57,349 nt of DNA from Myceligenerans indicum (lineage in GTDB: Bacteria > Actinomycetota > Actinomycetes > Actinomycetales > Cellulomonadaceae), in contig NZ_JABBYC010000029.1 of assembly GCF_016742955.1 (NCBI RefSeq), forward strand, positions 1 through 57,349, given 5' to 3'. The translations under genes were made by a program, and so were the position numbers. A model generated the notes under the pieces. The model saw only the letters and a list, made by a program, of their open reading frames with translations. It searched no databases and was not told where the DNA came from. This document shows, piece by piece, positions 25,788 through 34,089 of the stretch. The first letter of the stretch is position 1, and each line of letters opens with the position of its first letter.

Positions 25788-26507
25788 GTGCTGATCCGCG
25801 TGATCAACCCCAACACCTCCCGGGCGATGACCGAGAAGATCGGCCGTACCGCCCGGGAGGTCGCCGGTCCCGGTGTCGACGTCGTCACGACCTGCCCCGC
25901 GCCCGGCGCCGGGCCGGCAGCCGTCGAGAGCCACACCGACGAGGCATGGGCCGCCCTGGCCGTGGCCCAGGAGGTCGCGGACGCGCGGGCGGACGGGTTC
26001 GTCGTCGCCTGCTTCGGCGATCCCGGCGTCGACGCGGCCCGGGAGCTCGCCACGGGACCGGTCATCGGTATCGCCGAGGCCGCCATGCATGTCGCGACGC
26101 TCTCGGGCCGCACGTTCGCCGTGGTCACCACGCTGTCCCGGACCCTGGGCCGGGCGCACGACCTGATCCGGCGCCACGGCTTCGAGGACGCGTGCGTCGC
26201 CACCTACGCGGCCGACGTCCCCGTCCTGGAGCTGGAGTGCCCTGGATCAGCCGCCCGCGAGACGATCGCCGCGCTCGGCGAGCGTGCGGTCCGCGAGGAC
26301 GGTGCCGACAGCGTCGTCCTCGGCTGCGCGGGGATGACGGACCTGTGCGCGGAACTCACCGAGCGGCTCGGCGTCCCGGTGATCGACGGGGTCGCGGCGG
26401 CCGTCGGCCTCGTCGCGGGGATGGTGCGCATGGGAGTGGGAACCAGCAAGCGCGACGAGTACGCGCCCCCGCCCCGGCCGCCGGCGAGCACGACGGCGAC
26501 GACCTGA
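25788..26507 (+). CDS. Aspartate/glutamate racemase superfamily protein, hydantoin racemase-like
   Basis: A 239-residue two-domain protein. The N-terminal Ile-Asn-Pro-Asn-Thr-Ser (about 5-10), Ala-Cys-Phe-Gly-Asp-Pro-Gly (catalytic Cys about 75) and Val-Leu-Gly-Cys-Ala-Gly-Met (catalytic Cys about 183) fit the hydantoin racemase/DcrH branch, which interconverts D and L forms of 5-substituted hydantoins or allantoin by a two-base mechanism. It is the second gene of the permease operon, GTG start ten bases after the permease stop. No hydantoinase or carbamoylase gene is nearby. It is convergent with rex across 84 bases holding only short GC-rich repeats. Confidence 0.84.
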   Translation: MLIRVINPNTSRAMTEKIGRTAREVAGPGVDVVTTCPAPGAGPAAVESHTDEAWAALAVAQEVADARADGFVVACFGDPGVDAARELATGPVIGIAEAAMHVATLSGRTFAVVTTLSRTLGRAHDLIRRHGFEDACVATYAADVPVLELECPGSAARETIAALGERAVREDGADSVVLGCAGMTDLCAELTERLGVPVIDGVAAAVGLVAGMVRMGVGTSKRDEYAPPPRPPASTTATT

Positions 26508-26591
26508 CGACGCCGCGGCGCCGCGACGCCGCGACGCCACCGGTCCCGGCCCCCGGAGACCAGTGGCCCGGCCGTCGGCGGGCCGTCTGCC

Positions 26592-27245
26592 TCAGTCCCG
26601 CGCCCCGGCGGCCCGGGCGGCGGCGTGGAACGCCAGGATCTGGAGCTCACCGCCGACGTCCACCGACCGCACCACGACGTCGTCGGGCACCTGCAGCGCC
26701 GTCGGCGCGAAGTTCAGGATCTCCCGCACGCCGGCGGCGACCACCTGCTCCGCGATCCCCTGCGCCACACCTCCCGGCGTCGCGAGCACGACCATGGACA
26801 CGCGGCGCTCGGTGATCACCTCGGTCAGATCGGCGATGTCGTCCACGCGGACTCCGGCCACCTCGGTCCCCACCACCTCCGGGGACGCGTCCAGCAGCGC
26901 CGTCACCTGGAAGCCGCGCTGGGTGTAGCCGGAGTAGTTGGCCAGCGCGTGGCCGAGGTTACCGATCCCGACGATGGCCAGCCGGTGCTCGGACTCCAGC
27001 CCCAGGGCCGCCTTGATGTAGTCGGCGAGCGACTGGACGTCGTACCCGACGCCCCGCGTGCCGAACGAGCCGAGGAACGACAGGTCCTTGCGCAGTTGCG
27101 CCGACCCCACGCCGGCACGTTCCGCCAGCTCCGAGGACGACGTCAGGGGCACGCCCTCGTCCGCCATGTCCCGCAGCGCGCGCAGGTAATAGGGGAGGCG
27201 ACCGACAGTCGCCGCCGGGACAGCGTTCTCGCTGAGTTCGGCCAC
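26592..27245 (-). CDS. rex: Redox-sensing transcriptional repressor Rex
   Basis: A 217-residue protein. The N-terminal winged helix (about 10-80) has Tyr-Tyr-Leu-Arg-Ala-Leu and Ser-Ala-Gln-Leu-Arg-Lys-Asp-Leu-Ser-Phe-Leu-Gly-Ser-Phe-Gly-Thr-Arg-Gly-Val-Gly, the Rex DNA-reading region. The C-terminal Rossmann domain has Val-Gly-Ile-Gly-Asn-Leu-Gly (about 92-98) for NAD(H). Rex releases DNA when NADH/NAD+ rises and controls respiratory genes, fitting the nearby respiration set. GTG at 27245 has an AAGGAG site. The glutaredoxin-like gene precedes it by 60 bases and may be co-transcribed. Confidence 0.94.
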   Translation of the reverse strand: MAELSENAVPAATVGRLPYYLRALRDMADEGVPLTSSSELAERAGVGSAQLRKDLSFLGSFGTRGVGYDVQSLADYIKAALGLESEHRLAIVGIGNLGHALANYSGYTQRGFQVTALLDASPEVVGTEVAGVRVDDIADLTEVITERRVSMVVLATPGGVAQGIAEQVVAAGVREILNFAPTALQVPDDVVVRSVDVGGELQILAFHAAARAAGARD

Positions 27246-27305
27246 GCAGCTCGCTCCTTCCCCGGGACGACGACGTCTGCCGGGATCGCTCCTTCGCTCG
27301 TCAGA

Positions 27306-27560
27306 TCATGCCAGGAGACGGGCAAGTCGTGCCTGGTCGATGCGCCAGAATCCCTGCTGCACACCATCCACCTCCACGACCGGCACGTACTCCCCGTACT
27401 TGGCGGTGAGCGCCTCGGCCCGCGGACCGGCGGAGATGTCCACCTCACGCCACGCCGTCCCCGTGTGGGCCGCGACGGTCTCGACAACCTCGCGCGCGGT
27501 CTCGCACAGGTGACAGGACGGCCGGGTGTACAGGACGATGCGCGGTTCGGAGGTGGTCAC
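27306..27560 (-). CDS. Glutaredoxin-like small thiol-disulfide protein
   Basis: An 84-residue thioredoxin-fold protein with Leu-Tyr-Thr-Arg-Pro-Ser-Cys-His-Leu-Cys near the start (CXXC at about 16-19) and Tyr-Val-Pro-Val-Val-Glu-Val-Asp-Gly supplying the cis-Pro. This is the short glutaredoxin (DUF836-like) form common upstream of rex in Actinobacteria. It may reduce mixed disulfides with mycothiol. GTG at 27560 stands six bases after TAGGCT (27567-27572), so the transcript is probably leaderless. Confidence 0.86.
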   Translation of the reverse strand: MTTSEPRIVLYTRPSCHLCETAREVVETVAAHTGTAWREVDISAGPRAEALTAKYGEYVPVVEVDGVQQGFWRIDQARLARLLA

Positions 27561-27687
27561 GAGCAGAGCCTACGACGGCGGTCGCGCACGGCAACGCCGC
27601 CGACGTCGCGGTGACCGCCCGCGAGACCCTGGGAACCTGGATTCACGTGCGGCTCCGCACGCCTCCGGCGCCGATAGAGTGAGGCGC

Positions 27688-28494
27688 ATGTCGTCGACGC
27701 AATCCGGAACCGCTACCGCGGCGTTCTTCGACGTCGACAACACGATCATTCGTGGCGCGAGCGCGTTCCACCTGGCGCGCGCCGCCTACCAGCGCGGCTT
27801 CTTCCGCACTCGTGACCTGCTGCGCTTCGGCCTCATCCAGGCGCGCTACCTGACCTTCGGCGAGAACCGGGAGCAGATCGACGAGGTGCGCAACCGGGCG
27901 CTCGAACTGATCGCCGGCCGCACGGTCGCCGAGGTCACCACTCTCGGCGAGGAGGTGTACGACACCGTCCTGTCCCTGCGGATCTTCCCCGGCACGCGGC
28001 GGCTCCTGGAGGAGCACCTGGCCGCTGGGCACCAGGTGTGGCTCGTCACCGCGACACCCGTCGAGATCGCGGAGCTGATCGCCCGTCGCCTCGGCGCGAC
28101 AGGGGCTCTGGGCACCGTCACCGCGCACGAGGACGGGTTCTACACCGGCCGGCTGGTGGGCGACCTCATGCACGGCGCCGCGAAGGCCGACGCCATCCGG
28201 GAGCTGGCCGGCACGGAGGGGATCGACCTGAGCGCGAGCTACGCCTACGGGGACTCGCTCAACGACCTGCCGATGATGAACGCGGTGGGACACCCCTGCC
28301 CGATCAACCCGGACATCCGCCTGCGCCGCCACGCGCAGGACGTGGGCTGGCCCATCCGGGAGTTCCGCGGACGCCCCCAGCGGCTGGCCGGCCGGGGCGT
28401 GCGCACGGCGTCGTGGGCGGGCGCGGCCTGGGTGTTCGGCCTGGTGATCCGCGCACTGCGGCGGCGCATCCGAGGCCGCGCCCTCAACGACTGA
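27688..28494 (+). CDS. HAD-IB family hydrolase (SerB-like phosphatase)
   Basis: A 268-residue haloacid dehalogenase-type phosphatase. Motif I Phe-Asp-Val-Asp-Asn-Thr (about 14-19), motif II Val-Thr-Ala-Thr-Pro (about 118-122), motif III Lys in Ala-Ala-Lys-Ala-Asp (about 168) and motif IV Tyr-Gly-Asp-Ser-Leu-Asn-Asp (about 189-195) are all intact. The C-terminal basic hydrophobic segment (about 232-260) could bind the membrane. Close relatives include lyso-phospholipid or phosphoserine-type phosphatases, so substrate is open. ATG at 27688 follows TAGAGT by seven bases. Confidence 0.86.
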   Translation: MSSTQSGTATAAFFDVDNTIIRGASAFHLARAAYQRGFFRTRDLLRFGLIQARYLTFGENREQIDEVRNRALELIAGRTVAEVTTLGEEVYDTVLSLRIFPGTRRLLEEHLAAGHQVWLVTATPVEIAELIARRLGATGALGTVTAHEDGFYTGRLVGDLMHGAAKADAIRELAGTEGIDLSASYAYGDSLNDLPMMNAVGHPCPINPDIRLRRHAQDVGWPIREFRGRPQRLAGRGVRTASWAGAAWVFGLVIRALRRRIRGRALND

Positions 28495-28566
28495 CGCGGG
28501 TTCGTCCCGGGAGGCAGGCTCGGGCCCGCGACTCGGACCGCTCCCCGCCACCACGGAACGGCCCCG

Positions 28567-29238
28567 TCAGGGCCGGGCCGCGAACCGCTCCAGGAGCTCG
28601 GCGTGACCGGAGACGACGAGGAGGTCGTTCACCGAGACGCGGGTCTCCGGCGTGGCGTAGAAGAACTCCTGGCCCGGGGACTTCACGCCCATCACCGTGA
28701 TCCCGTACTTGCGCCGAATGTTCGACTGCGCCAGCGTGAAGCCCTGCATCTCCTTCGGGGGGCGCATCTTGACGATCGTGAACCCGTCCTCGATCTCGAT
28801 GTAGTCGAGCAGCTTGCCGCTGACCAGGTGGGCGACGCGGGCACCGGCGTCGGCCTCCGGAAAGACCACGTGGTGGGCACCGATCCGCGTCAGGATGCGG
28901 CCGTGCTCCGCGGAGATCGCCTTGGCCCAGATCTGCGGCGTGCCCAGATCCACCAGGTTCCCGGTGATCAGCACCGAAGCCTCCAGCGATGACCCGACCC
29001 CGACCACGGCCGCGCCGAAGTCCTTCGCGCCGAGCTGTTCGAGCGCCTCGGGGTTCGAGGCGTCGGCCTCCACGAGCGGGATGCGGCCGGACCACTGCGC
29101 CACCAGCGCCTGGTCCTTCTCCACCGCGAGCACGTCCTCGCCCAGCCGGTCCATCGTCGTCGCGAGCGACGACCCGAACCTGCCGAGCCCGATGACGAGC
29201 ACGCCGGCCTCGCGGGCCGGCCCCTTCTTCTCCGCCAC
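28567..29238 (-). CDS. trkA: Potassium uptake regulatory subunit TrkA (KtrA-like)
   Basis: A 223-residue RCK protein. The N-terminal Rossmann domain has Val-Ile-Gly-Leu-Gly-Arg-Phe-Gly-Ser-Ser (about 15-24) for nucleotide, then Glu-Lys-Asp (about 40) and Asp-Ala-Ser; the C-terminal RCK_C domain (about 140-220) ends Asp-Leu-Leu-Val-Val-Ser-Gly. It forms a cytoplasmic ring that gates the TrkH channel in response to ATP/ADP or NAD(H). GTG at 29238 has GAGGAGAGGG upstream; the frame continues to 29334 without support. It follows trkH by 108 bases. Confidence 0.92.
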   Translation of the reverse strand: MAEKKGPAREAGVLVIGLGRFGSSLATTMDRLGEDVLAVEKDQALVAQWSGRIPLVEADASNPEALEQLGAKDFGAAVVGVGSSLEASVLITGNLVDLGTPQIWAKAISAEHGRILTRIGAHHVVFPEADAGARVAHLVSGKLLDYIEIEDGFTIVKMRPPKEMQGFTLAQSNIRRKYGITVMGVKSPGQEFFYATPETRVSVNDLLVVSGHAELLERFAARP

Positions 29239-29346
29239 GGTGTTCCCTCTCCTCTTCCTCGTGCGATCTTGCCCCGGCCTCGGTCTCGGCTCCGCTCCGG
29301 GCGGGAACCTCGTACCTCGGCCCCCACCCTGCACTGCACCTCCACC

Positions 29347-30753
29347 TCAACCGATGATCGGTCGTTCCTCGGGGAAGCGTATGATGCGACGCCGGTCCCG
29401 GAGCGCCAGCGCGGCCGCGAACGTGATGCCGCCCGTACGCCCCACGAACATCAGGGCGCTCAGGAGGTACTTGGCCACGTCGGGGAGGGCGCCCGTGATG
29501 CCGGTCGACAGTCCCACGGTCGCATAGGCCGACAACGTCTCGAACAGCACGCGGCTCAGGTTGTAGTCCGTCAGGTGCAGCAGCATCACGCTGCTGAGCA
29601 GCACCATCGTGGCCCCGAAGAACGTCACGCCGAGCGCCAGCCGCAGCACGTCCAGCGGGATCCGGCGCCCGTAGGCGTCGATGTCACGGTCGCCGCGCGC
29701 CTCGGCGACGATCGCCAGGAGGATCACCGCGAGCGTGGTCACCTTGATGCCGCCCGCCGTCGACGCCGAGCCGCCGCCCACGAACATCAGTGCGTCCGTG
29801 ACGAGCCACGTGGACTGCTCCATCGCCCCGGTGTCCACCGTGCTGAAGCCGCCGGATCGCGGCATCACCCCCGCGAACAGCGTGGCGAGGACCTTGTCCG
29901 GCCAGTCCAGCGGCCCGAACGTGTCCGGGTTGCGCCACTCCAGCAGGCCGATCACCAGCGAGCCCAGGACCAGCAGGCCCAGGCTCGTCGTCAGCGTGAG
30001 CTTGGAGTGCAGCGTCAGCCGCAGGGCCCAGCGCCGGCCGAGCCCGCGGCTGCGTCCCTCGCGCAGTGCCCGGTACACGTTGAGGATCACGGGGAACCCC
30101 AGGGACCCGAGGAACACGCCCAGCGTCACGGGCAGCACCAGCCCCCAGTCACCGACGTGGGGCAGCAGGCCCTCCGCGGTGGGGACGAACCCGGCGTTGT
30201 TGAACGCCGAGATGCCGTAGAAGAGCGCGTGCCAGGCCGCGAGGCCCACGTCGTCCTCGATCACGACGAACCGGGGGAAGAGCAGTACCGCGATCGCCAG
30301 CTCGAGCGTCGTCGCGGTCACGATGATGGTGCGGACCAGCGACCCCACCTCGCCGAGCTTGCTGGTCTTCGTCTCGGACGCCGTCAGCAGCCGTTGCGTC
30401 AGGCCGATCTTGCGGGAGACCACCATGCCGATGATCGAGGCGATCGTCATGATCCCGAGGCCACCCACCTTGATGCCCGCGAGAATCACGACCTGCCCGT
30501 ACAGCGACCAGTACGTCCCGGTGTCCTGCACCACGAGTCCCGTGATGCACACCGAGGAGACGGCCGTGAACAACGCGTCCACGAACCGGGCAGGTGTCCC
30601 CGACGCCGTCGCCCACGGCGCGAGCAGCAGCACCGTGAACACCACGATGACGGCGGCGAACACCACGATCGCGAGCCGGGCAGGGCTGTGCCGGGCGATC
30701 TCGTCCACCATCTCCCGGAGCGCGAAAAGCCGCGTCCGCACCCGCCACTTCAT
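29347..30753 (-). CDS. trkH: TrkH/KtrB family potassium uptake channel subunit
   Basis: A 468-residue membrane protein of the SKT superfamily with four M1-pore-M2 repeats. Selectivity-loop sequences are visible, for example Val-Cys-Ile-Thr-Gly-Leu (about 80), Asn-Asn-Ala-Gly-Phe-Val (about 192), Arg-Ser-Gly-Gly-Phe-Ser (about 300) and Thr-Val-Gly-Leu-Ser-Thr-Gly (about 410). The length is between KtrB and TrkH. It takes up K+ together with the adjacent TrkA. ATG at 30753 is preceded by GGAGGAC. Confidence 0.92.
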   Translation of the reverse strand: MKWRVRTRLFALREMVDEIARHSPARLAIVVFAAVIVVFTVLLLAPWATASGTPARFVDALFTAVSSVCITGLVVQDTGTYWSLYGQVVILAGIKVGGLGIMTIASIIGMVVSRKIGLTQRLLTASETKTSKLGEVGSLVRTIIVTATTLELAIAVLLFPRFVVIEDDVGLAAWHALFYGISAFNNAGFVPTAEGLLPHVGDWGLVLPVTLGVFLGSLGFPVILNVYRALREGRSRGLGRRWALRLTLHSKLTLTTSLGLLVLGSLVIGLLEWRNPDTFGPLDWPDKVLATLFAGVMPRSGGFSTVDTGAMEQSTWLVTDALMFVGGGSASTAGGIKVTTLAVILLAIVAEARGDRDIDAYGRRIPLDVLRLALGVTFFGATMVLLSSVMLLHLTDYNLSRVLFETLSAYATVGLSTGITGALPDVAKYLLSALMFVGRTGGITFAAALALRDRRRIIRFPEERPIIG

Positions 30754-30929
30754 CGCCGTGCCCGTCCTCCTCGAGTCTCCGCGCACCTGAGGCGCTCATC
30801 GGACCCTATCCTCGCGTCGGCCGGCTCGTGGTACGCGCGCCGGTGTGCGCCGCGCCCGACCCCGGAGCGGCCGACGCACCGGAACGAACAGGTCGAAGCC
30901 GCAGCCACGATCTCGGTTACCGTGGACGC

Positions 30930-32108
30930 GTGCACCGCGCCCGACTGGCCTGGAGCCCGGAACTCCTCGAGTACGACTTCGGGCCCGGGCACCCCATGGC
31001 TCCCGTCCGGCTCGACCTGACGATGCGGCTGATCCGCGCCCTGAGGCTGCCGGAGCTTCCGTCGCTCGAGCTCGTCGACGCCCCACCCGCCTCCGACGAC
31101 GTGCTGCTCACCGTGCACGACGCCGACTACGTCGCCGCCGTCAAACGCGCGTCGACGGCACTGGAACCCGATCCGGCCCGGGGTCTCGGCACCGAGGACG
31201 ACCCGCTGTTCCTCGGCATGCACGACGCCGCAGCACGTCAGGTGGGCGGGTCGGTGTCCCTGGCCGAGGCCGTCTGGCAGGGCCGGATCGACCACGGGGT
31301 GAACGTGGCGGGCGGCATGCACCACGCGCAGCGGGGAGCCGCGTCGGGCTTCTGCGTCTACAACGACGCCGCGGCGGCCATCCGGCGGCTCCTCGACCTG
31401 GGCGCGGAGCGGGTCGCGTACGTCGACCTCGACGCCCATCACGGTGACGGCGTGGAGGCGGCCTTCTGGGACGACCCCCGGGTGATGACGGTGTCCGTGC
31501 ACCAGGACGGCCGGACGCTGTTCCCCGGCACCGGGTACCCCGGCGACGTGGGCACGGGACGCGCCGAGGGGACCGCGGTGAACGTCTCGCTGCCCCCGGG
31601 GACGCACGGCGCGGCCTGGCTGCGCGCCATCGACGCCGTCGTACCGGCCGTCGTCCGGGAGCACCGGCCCGACGTCGTCGTGTCCCAGCACGGCTGCGAC
31701 GCGCACGGCAACGACCCACTCTCGCACCTCGAGGTCGACGTCGACGCGCAACGCACGGCCCAGCAGTGGGTGCACGCGCTGGCCCACGAGTCGGCCGGCG
31801 GGCGCTGGCTCGCGCTCGGGGGTGGCGGGTACGCGGTGGTCGACGTCGTCCCGCTCGCCTGGGCCTCCCTCGTCGCCGAGGCGGCGCACGCCCCGCTCGC
31901 GTCCGGGATGCCCCTGCCGGCCGACTGGCGCGAGGTGGCCCTGGAGCTCTCGGCGATCGAGCCGGCCAGGACGCTCGGGACCACCGAACCCGTCCGGTGG
32001 CGCCACTGGAAGGACGGGTGGGACCCCGCCGATCCGGTCGACCGCGCCGTCCAGGCCACCCGCAAGGCGGTGTTTCCGCTCCTGGGCCTGGACCCGTTCC
32101 ACGACTGA
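30930..32108 (+). CDS. AcuC-like class I histone deacetylase family protein
   Basis: A 392-residue zinc amidohydrolase. HDAC motifs in order: Tyr-Asp-Phe-Gly-Pro-Gly-His-Pro-Met near the start, Gly-Gly-Met-His-His-Ala at about 128-133 (catalytic His pair), Tyr-Val-Asp-Leu-Asp-Ala-His-His-Gly-Asp-Gly at about 166-176 (zinc ligands Asp and His), Gly-Cys-Asp-Ala-His (third ligand Asp) near 254, and Leu-Gly-Gly-Gly-Gly-Tyr near 297. Bacterial AcuC proteins remove acetyl groups, for example from acetyl-CoA synthetase. No acetyltransferase or acs gene is adjacent here. GTG at 30930 stands six bases after TACCGT (30918-30923). Confidence 0.88.
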   Translation: MHRARLAWSPELLEYDFGPGHPMAPVRLDLTMRLIRALRLPELPSLELVDAPPASDDVLLTVHDADYVAAVKRASTALEPDPARGLGTEDDPLFLGMHDAAARQVGGSVSLAEAVWQGRIDHGVNVAGGMHHAQRGAASGFCVYNDAAAAIRRLLDLGAERVAYVDLDAHHGDGVEAAFWDDPRVMTVSVHQDGRTLFPGTGYPGDVGTGRAEGTAVNVSLPPGTHGAAWLRAIDAVVPAVVREHRPDVVVSQHGCDAHGNDPLSHLEVDVDAQRTAQQWVHALAHESAGGRWLALGGGGYAVVDVVPLAWASLVAEAAHAPLASGMPLPADWREVALELSAIEPARTLGTTEPVRWRHWKDGWDPADPVDRAVQATRKAVFPLLGLDPFHD

Positions 32109-32290
32109 CGTCGTGCCGGTGGTCGCGATCTCACATCGGCCCGATTACTGCTGTGGTCGGATCAGCCGTTATCCTGACCGACAGACTCTTTCTCGTGTTG
32201 GTCGGCGTATGTCCGCGGGACCAACCGTGGATCACGTCAGCCGCGGCCCGTCGTCGGGCCGCCCGATCATCACAGACAAGTGAGGACCTC

Positions 32291-32389
32291 ATGGGCTCCG
32301 TCATCAAGAAGCGCCGCAAGCGTATGGCCAAGAAGAAGCACCGCAAGCTGCTTCGCAAGACTCGCCACCAGCGCCGCAACAAGAAGTGA
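32291..32389 (+). CDS. Small ribosomal subunit protein bS22 (AURKAIP1/COX24 domain)
   Basis: A 32-residue, extremely basic protein starting Met-Gly-Ser-Val-Ile-Lys-Lys-Arg-Arg-Lys-Arg-Met and ending in Arg-Asn-Lys-Lys. It matches actinobacterial bS22, which in mycobacterial ribosomes sits near the decoding centre, and the mitochondrial AURKAIP1/COX24 domain. ATG at 32291 is preceded by a GAGGACC site. A strong hairpin follows the stop by three bases, so it is a single-gene transcript. The 182 bases upstream hold no gene; a weak promoter (TTACTG, 18 bases, TTATCC) is possible there. Confidence 0.93.
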   Translation: MGSVIKKRRKRMAKKKHRKLLRKTRHQRRNKK

Positions 32390-32392
32390 CGC

Positions 32393-32427
32393 ACGAAGGG
32401 CCCGGCCGCCACGGCCGGGCCCTTCGT
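32393..32427 (+). terminator. Rho-independent terminator of the bS22 gene
   Basis: A perfect 16-bp stem (32393-32408 with 32412-32427), loop CCA, followed by CGTCGTTCC. It starts three bases after the bS22 stop. Confidence 0.85.
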
Positions 32428-32507
32428 CGTTCCCGGGGCGGCGAGGCGGCCGCCCAGGAATGCCGTCCATTGCGTGCCGGACCGCGGGCCCAGCGCGCGA
32501 GGTCATG

Positions 32508-33233
32508 TCAGGGCGTGCGGCGGCGGAGGGTCAGGACGCCCAGGACCACCGCGCCCACGGTGAACAGGGCGATCACACCGACGGCGCCCTGGATGTCCGC
32601 CCAGTCCTCGCCGAGGGCGAGGTGCTGCATGGCATCGACCGCGTAGGTGAGCGGCAGCACGCGCGACAGCCACTCCAGGACCTCGGGCATCTGGTCCCGC
32701 GGCATGAGCAGTCCGCAGGTGATGAGCTGCGGAAACACGATCGCAGGCATCATCTGCACGGCCTGGAACTCCGTCCGCGCCAGGGCCGACGCCGCCAGCC
32801 CGAGAGTGCACCCCAGGAGCGCGACCAGCAGCGCCACCACGAACACGAGCCACAGCGGCCCCAGCACGTCCATCCCGAGCCAGACGGACCAGCTCACCAC
32901 CACCACCGCCTGGAGCAGCGCCAGCACCGCGAACGCGAGGGCGTAGCCCGCCACGAAGTCGCCCTTGCGGATCGGCGTGGTCATCAGGCGCTCCAGCGTC
33001 CCCGACTGGCGCTCGCGCAGCGTCGCCACGCTGGTGACCATGAACATCACGATGAGCGGGAAGATCCCCACGAGCAGCGGGCCGAACCGGTCCAGCACCG
33101 CGGGGGTGTCGTGGAACATCCACGCGATCAGCCCGATGAGCAGGCACGGCAGCACGATGATGAGCGCGATGGTGCGCTTGTCCGCACGAAGCTGGGCGAG
33201 GACGCGACCGGCGGTCGCGAGGGTCAGGTTCAT
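32508..33233 (-). CDS. ABC-2 type exporter permease
   Basis: A 241-residue permease with six hydrophobic helices and the ABC-2 pattern: Arg-Glu-Arg-Gln-Ser-Gly-Thr-Leu-Glu-Arg-Leu-Met-Thr-Thr-Pro (about 73-87) between helices 2 and 3, and a Leu-Pro-Leu-Thr-Tyr-Ala-Val-Asp segment (about 190-200) before the last helix. It pairs with the ATP-binding protein whose stop overlaps its ATG (ATGA) and is probably a DrrB-like drug or lipid exporter. The final gene of a TetR-ATPase-permease operon. Confidence 0.88.
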   Translation of the reverse strand: MNLTLATAGRVLAQLRADKRTIALIIVLPCLLIGLIAWMFHDTPAVLDRFGPLLVGIFPLIVMFMVTSVATLRERQSGTLERLMTTPIRKGDFVAGYALAFAVLALLQAVVVVSWSVWLGMDVLGPLWLVFVVALLVALLGCTLGLAASALARTEFQAVQMMPAIVFPQLITCGLLMPRDQMPEVLEWLSRVLPLTYAVDAMQHLALGEDWADIQGAVGVIALFTVGAVVLGVLTLRRRTP

Positions 33234-34081
33234 CGCGTGCCCTCCTCGGGGACGGAGGCGGTCGTGGCGGGTGCGGCCGGTCCGGGCTCGGGCGCGGCAC
33301 CGGGGGTGCGGCCGTCACCCCCTTCCTCCGCCGCGGCGTTCGCCTCGTCGATGAGGGTGAGGAACGCCCGCTCGGCGTCGGGGGCACCTGTCTCCGCCAG
33401 CAGCCGCTCGGGCGTGACGTCGGCCACCAAGGCGCCGTCCCGCAGGAGCAGGAGCCGGTGGCACTGCACGGCCTCGTCCATGACGTGCGAGGACACCAGC
33501 AGCGACTTTCCCCCCTCGGCAAGCCCCCGGAACGTGCTCCACAGGTCCCGGCGCAGCACCGGGTCGAGGCCGACGGTCGGTTCGTCCAGGACGAGCAGTT
33601 CGGGGTCACCCACCAGCGCCGCCGCCAGCGACACCCGCGACATCTCCCCGCCCGACAGGGTTCCGACACGCTGCTTCTCGTGCCCGCCCAGGCCGACGTC
33701 GTCCACGGCCTTGCCCACGACGCCCTTGCGGCCGCGCGAGGGGACTCCCGCGAGGGAGGCGAAGTAGTCGAGGTTCTGCCAGACGGTCAGGTCCCCGTAC
33801 ACGCTGGCGTCCTGCGTGACGTAGCCGACGCGGCGACGCAGCGCCGGGGAGCCCGCCGGGAGGCCGAGCACCTCGACCGTTCCGGAGACCTTGTCCTGCA
33901 CCCCCACGATGGAGCGCATCAGCGTCGTCTTGCCCGACCCGGACGGCCCGAGCAGCCCGACGACGGATCCGGTGGGCACCTCGACGTCCAGACCGGAGAT
34001 GATCGTGCGCCCACCACGTACGACACCGAGCCCCACGACGCTGATGGCCGCGGACCGCTCTTCCGGCGGTTTTTTCCTCAT
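33230..34081 (-). CDS. ABC transporter ATP-binding protein (exporter)
   Basis: A 283-residue ATPase. Walker A Gly-Pro-Ser-Gly-Ser-Gly-Lys-Thr-Thr (about 45-53), Q-loop Val-Thr-Gln-Asp, signature Leu-Ser-Gly-Gly-Glu-Met-Ser-Arg (about 142-149) and Walker B Leu-Leu-Val-Leu-Asp-Glu-Pro-Thr (about 161-168) are intact. A C-terminal tail of about 60 residues (Ala/Pro/Gly-rich) follows the DrrA-type domain. Its start lies eight bases after the TetR stop and its stop overlaps the permease, so the three genes form one unit. Confidence 0.9.
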   Translation of the reverse strand: MRKKPPEERSAAISVVGLGVVRGGRTIISGLDVEVPTGSVVGLLGPSGSGKTTLMRSIVGVQDKVSGTVEVLGLPAGSPALRRRVGYVTQDASVYGDLTVWQNLDYFASLAGVPSRGRKGVVGKAVDDVGLGGHEKQRVGTLSGGEMSRVSLAAALVGDPELLVLDEPTVGLDPVLRRDLWSTFRGLAEGGKSLLVSSHVMDEAVQCHRLLLLRDGALVADVTPERLLAETGAPDAERAFLTLIDEANAAAEEGGDGRTPGAAPEPGPAAPATTASVPEEGTR

Positions 34082-34089
34082 GCGAGGAA

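Noticed and set aside
24080..26203. A 707-codon minus-strand open frame opposite the NCS1 permease
   Set aside because: His/Asp/Gly-rich reverse translation of a real transporter gene; no start or domain support.
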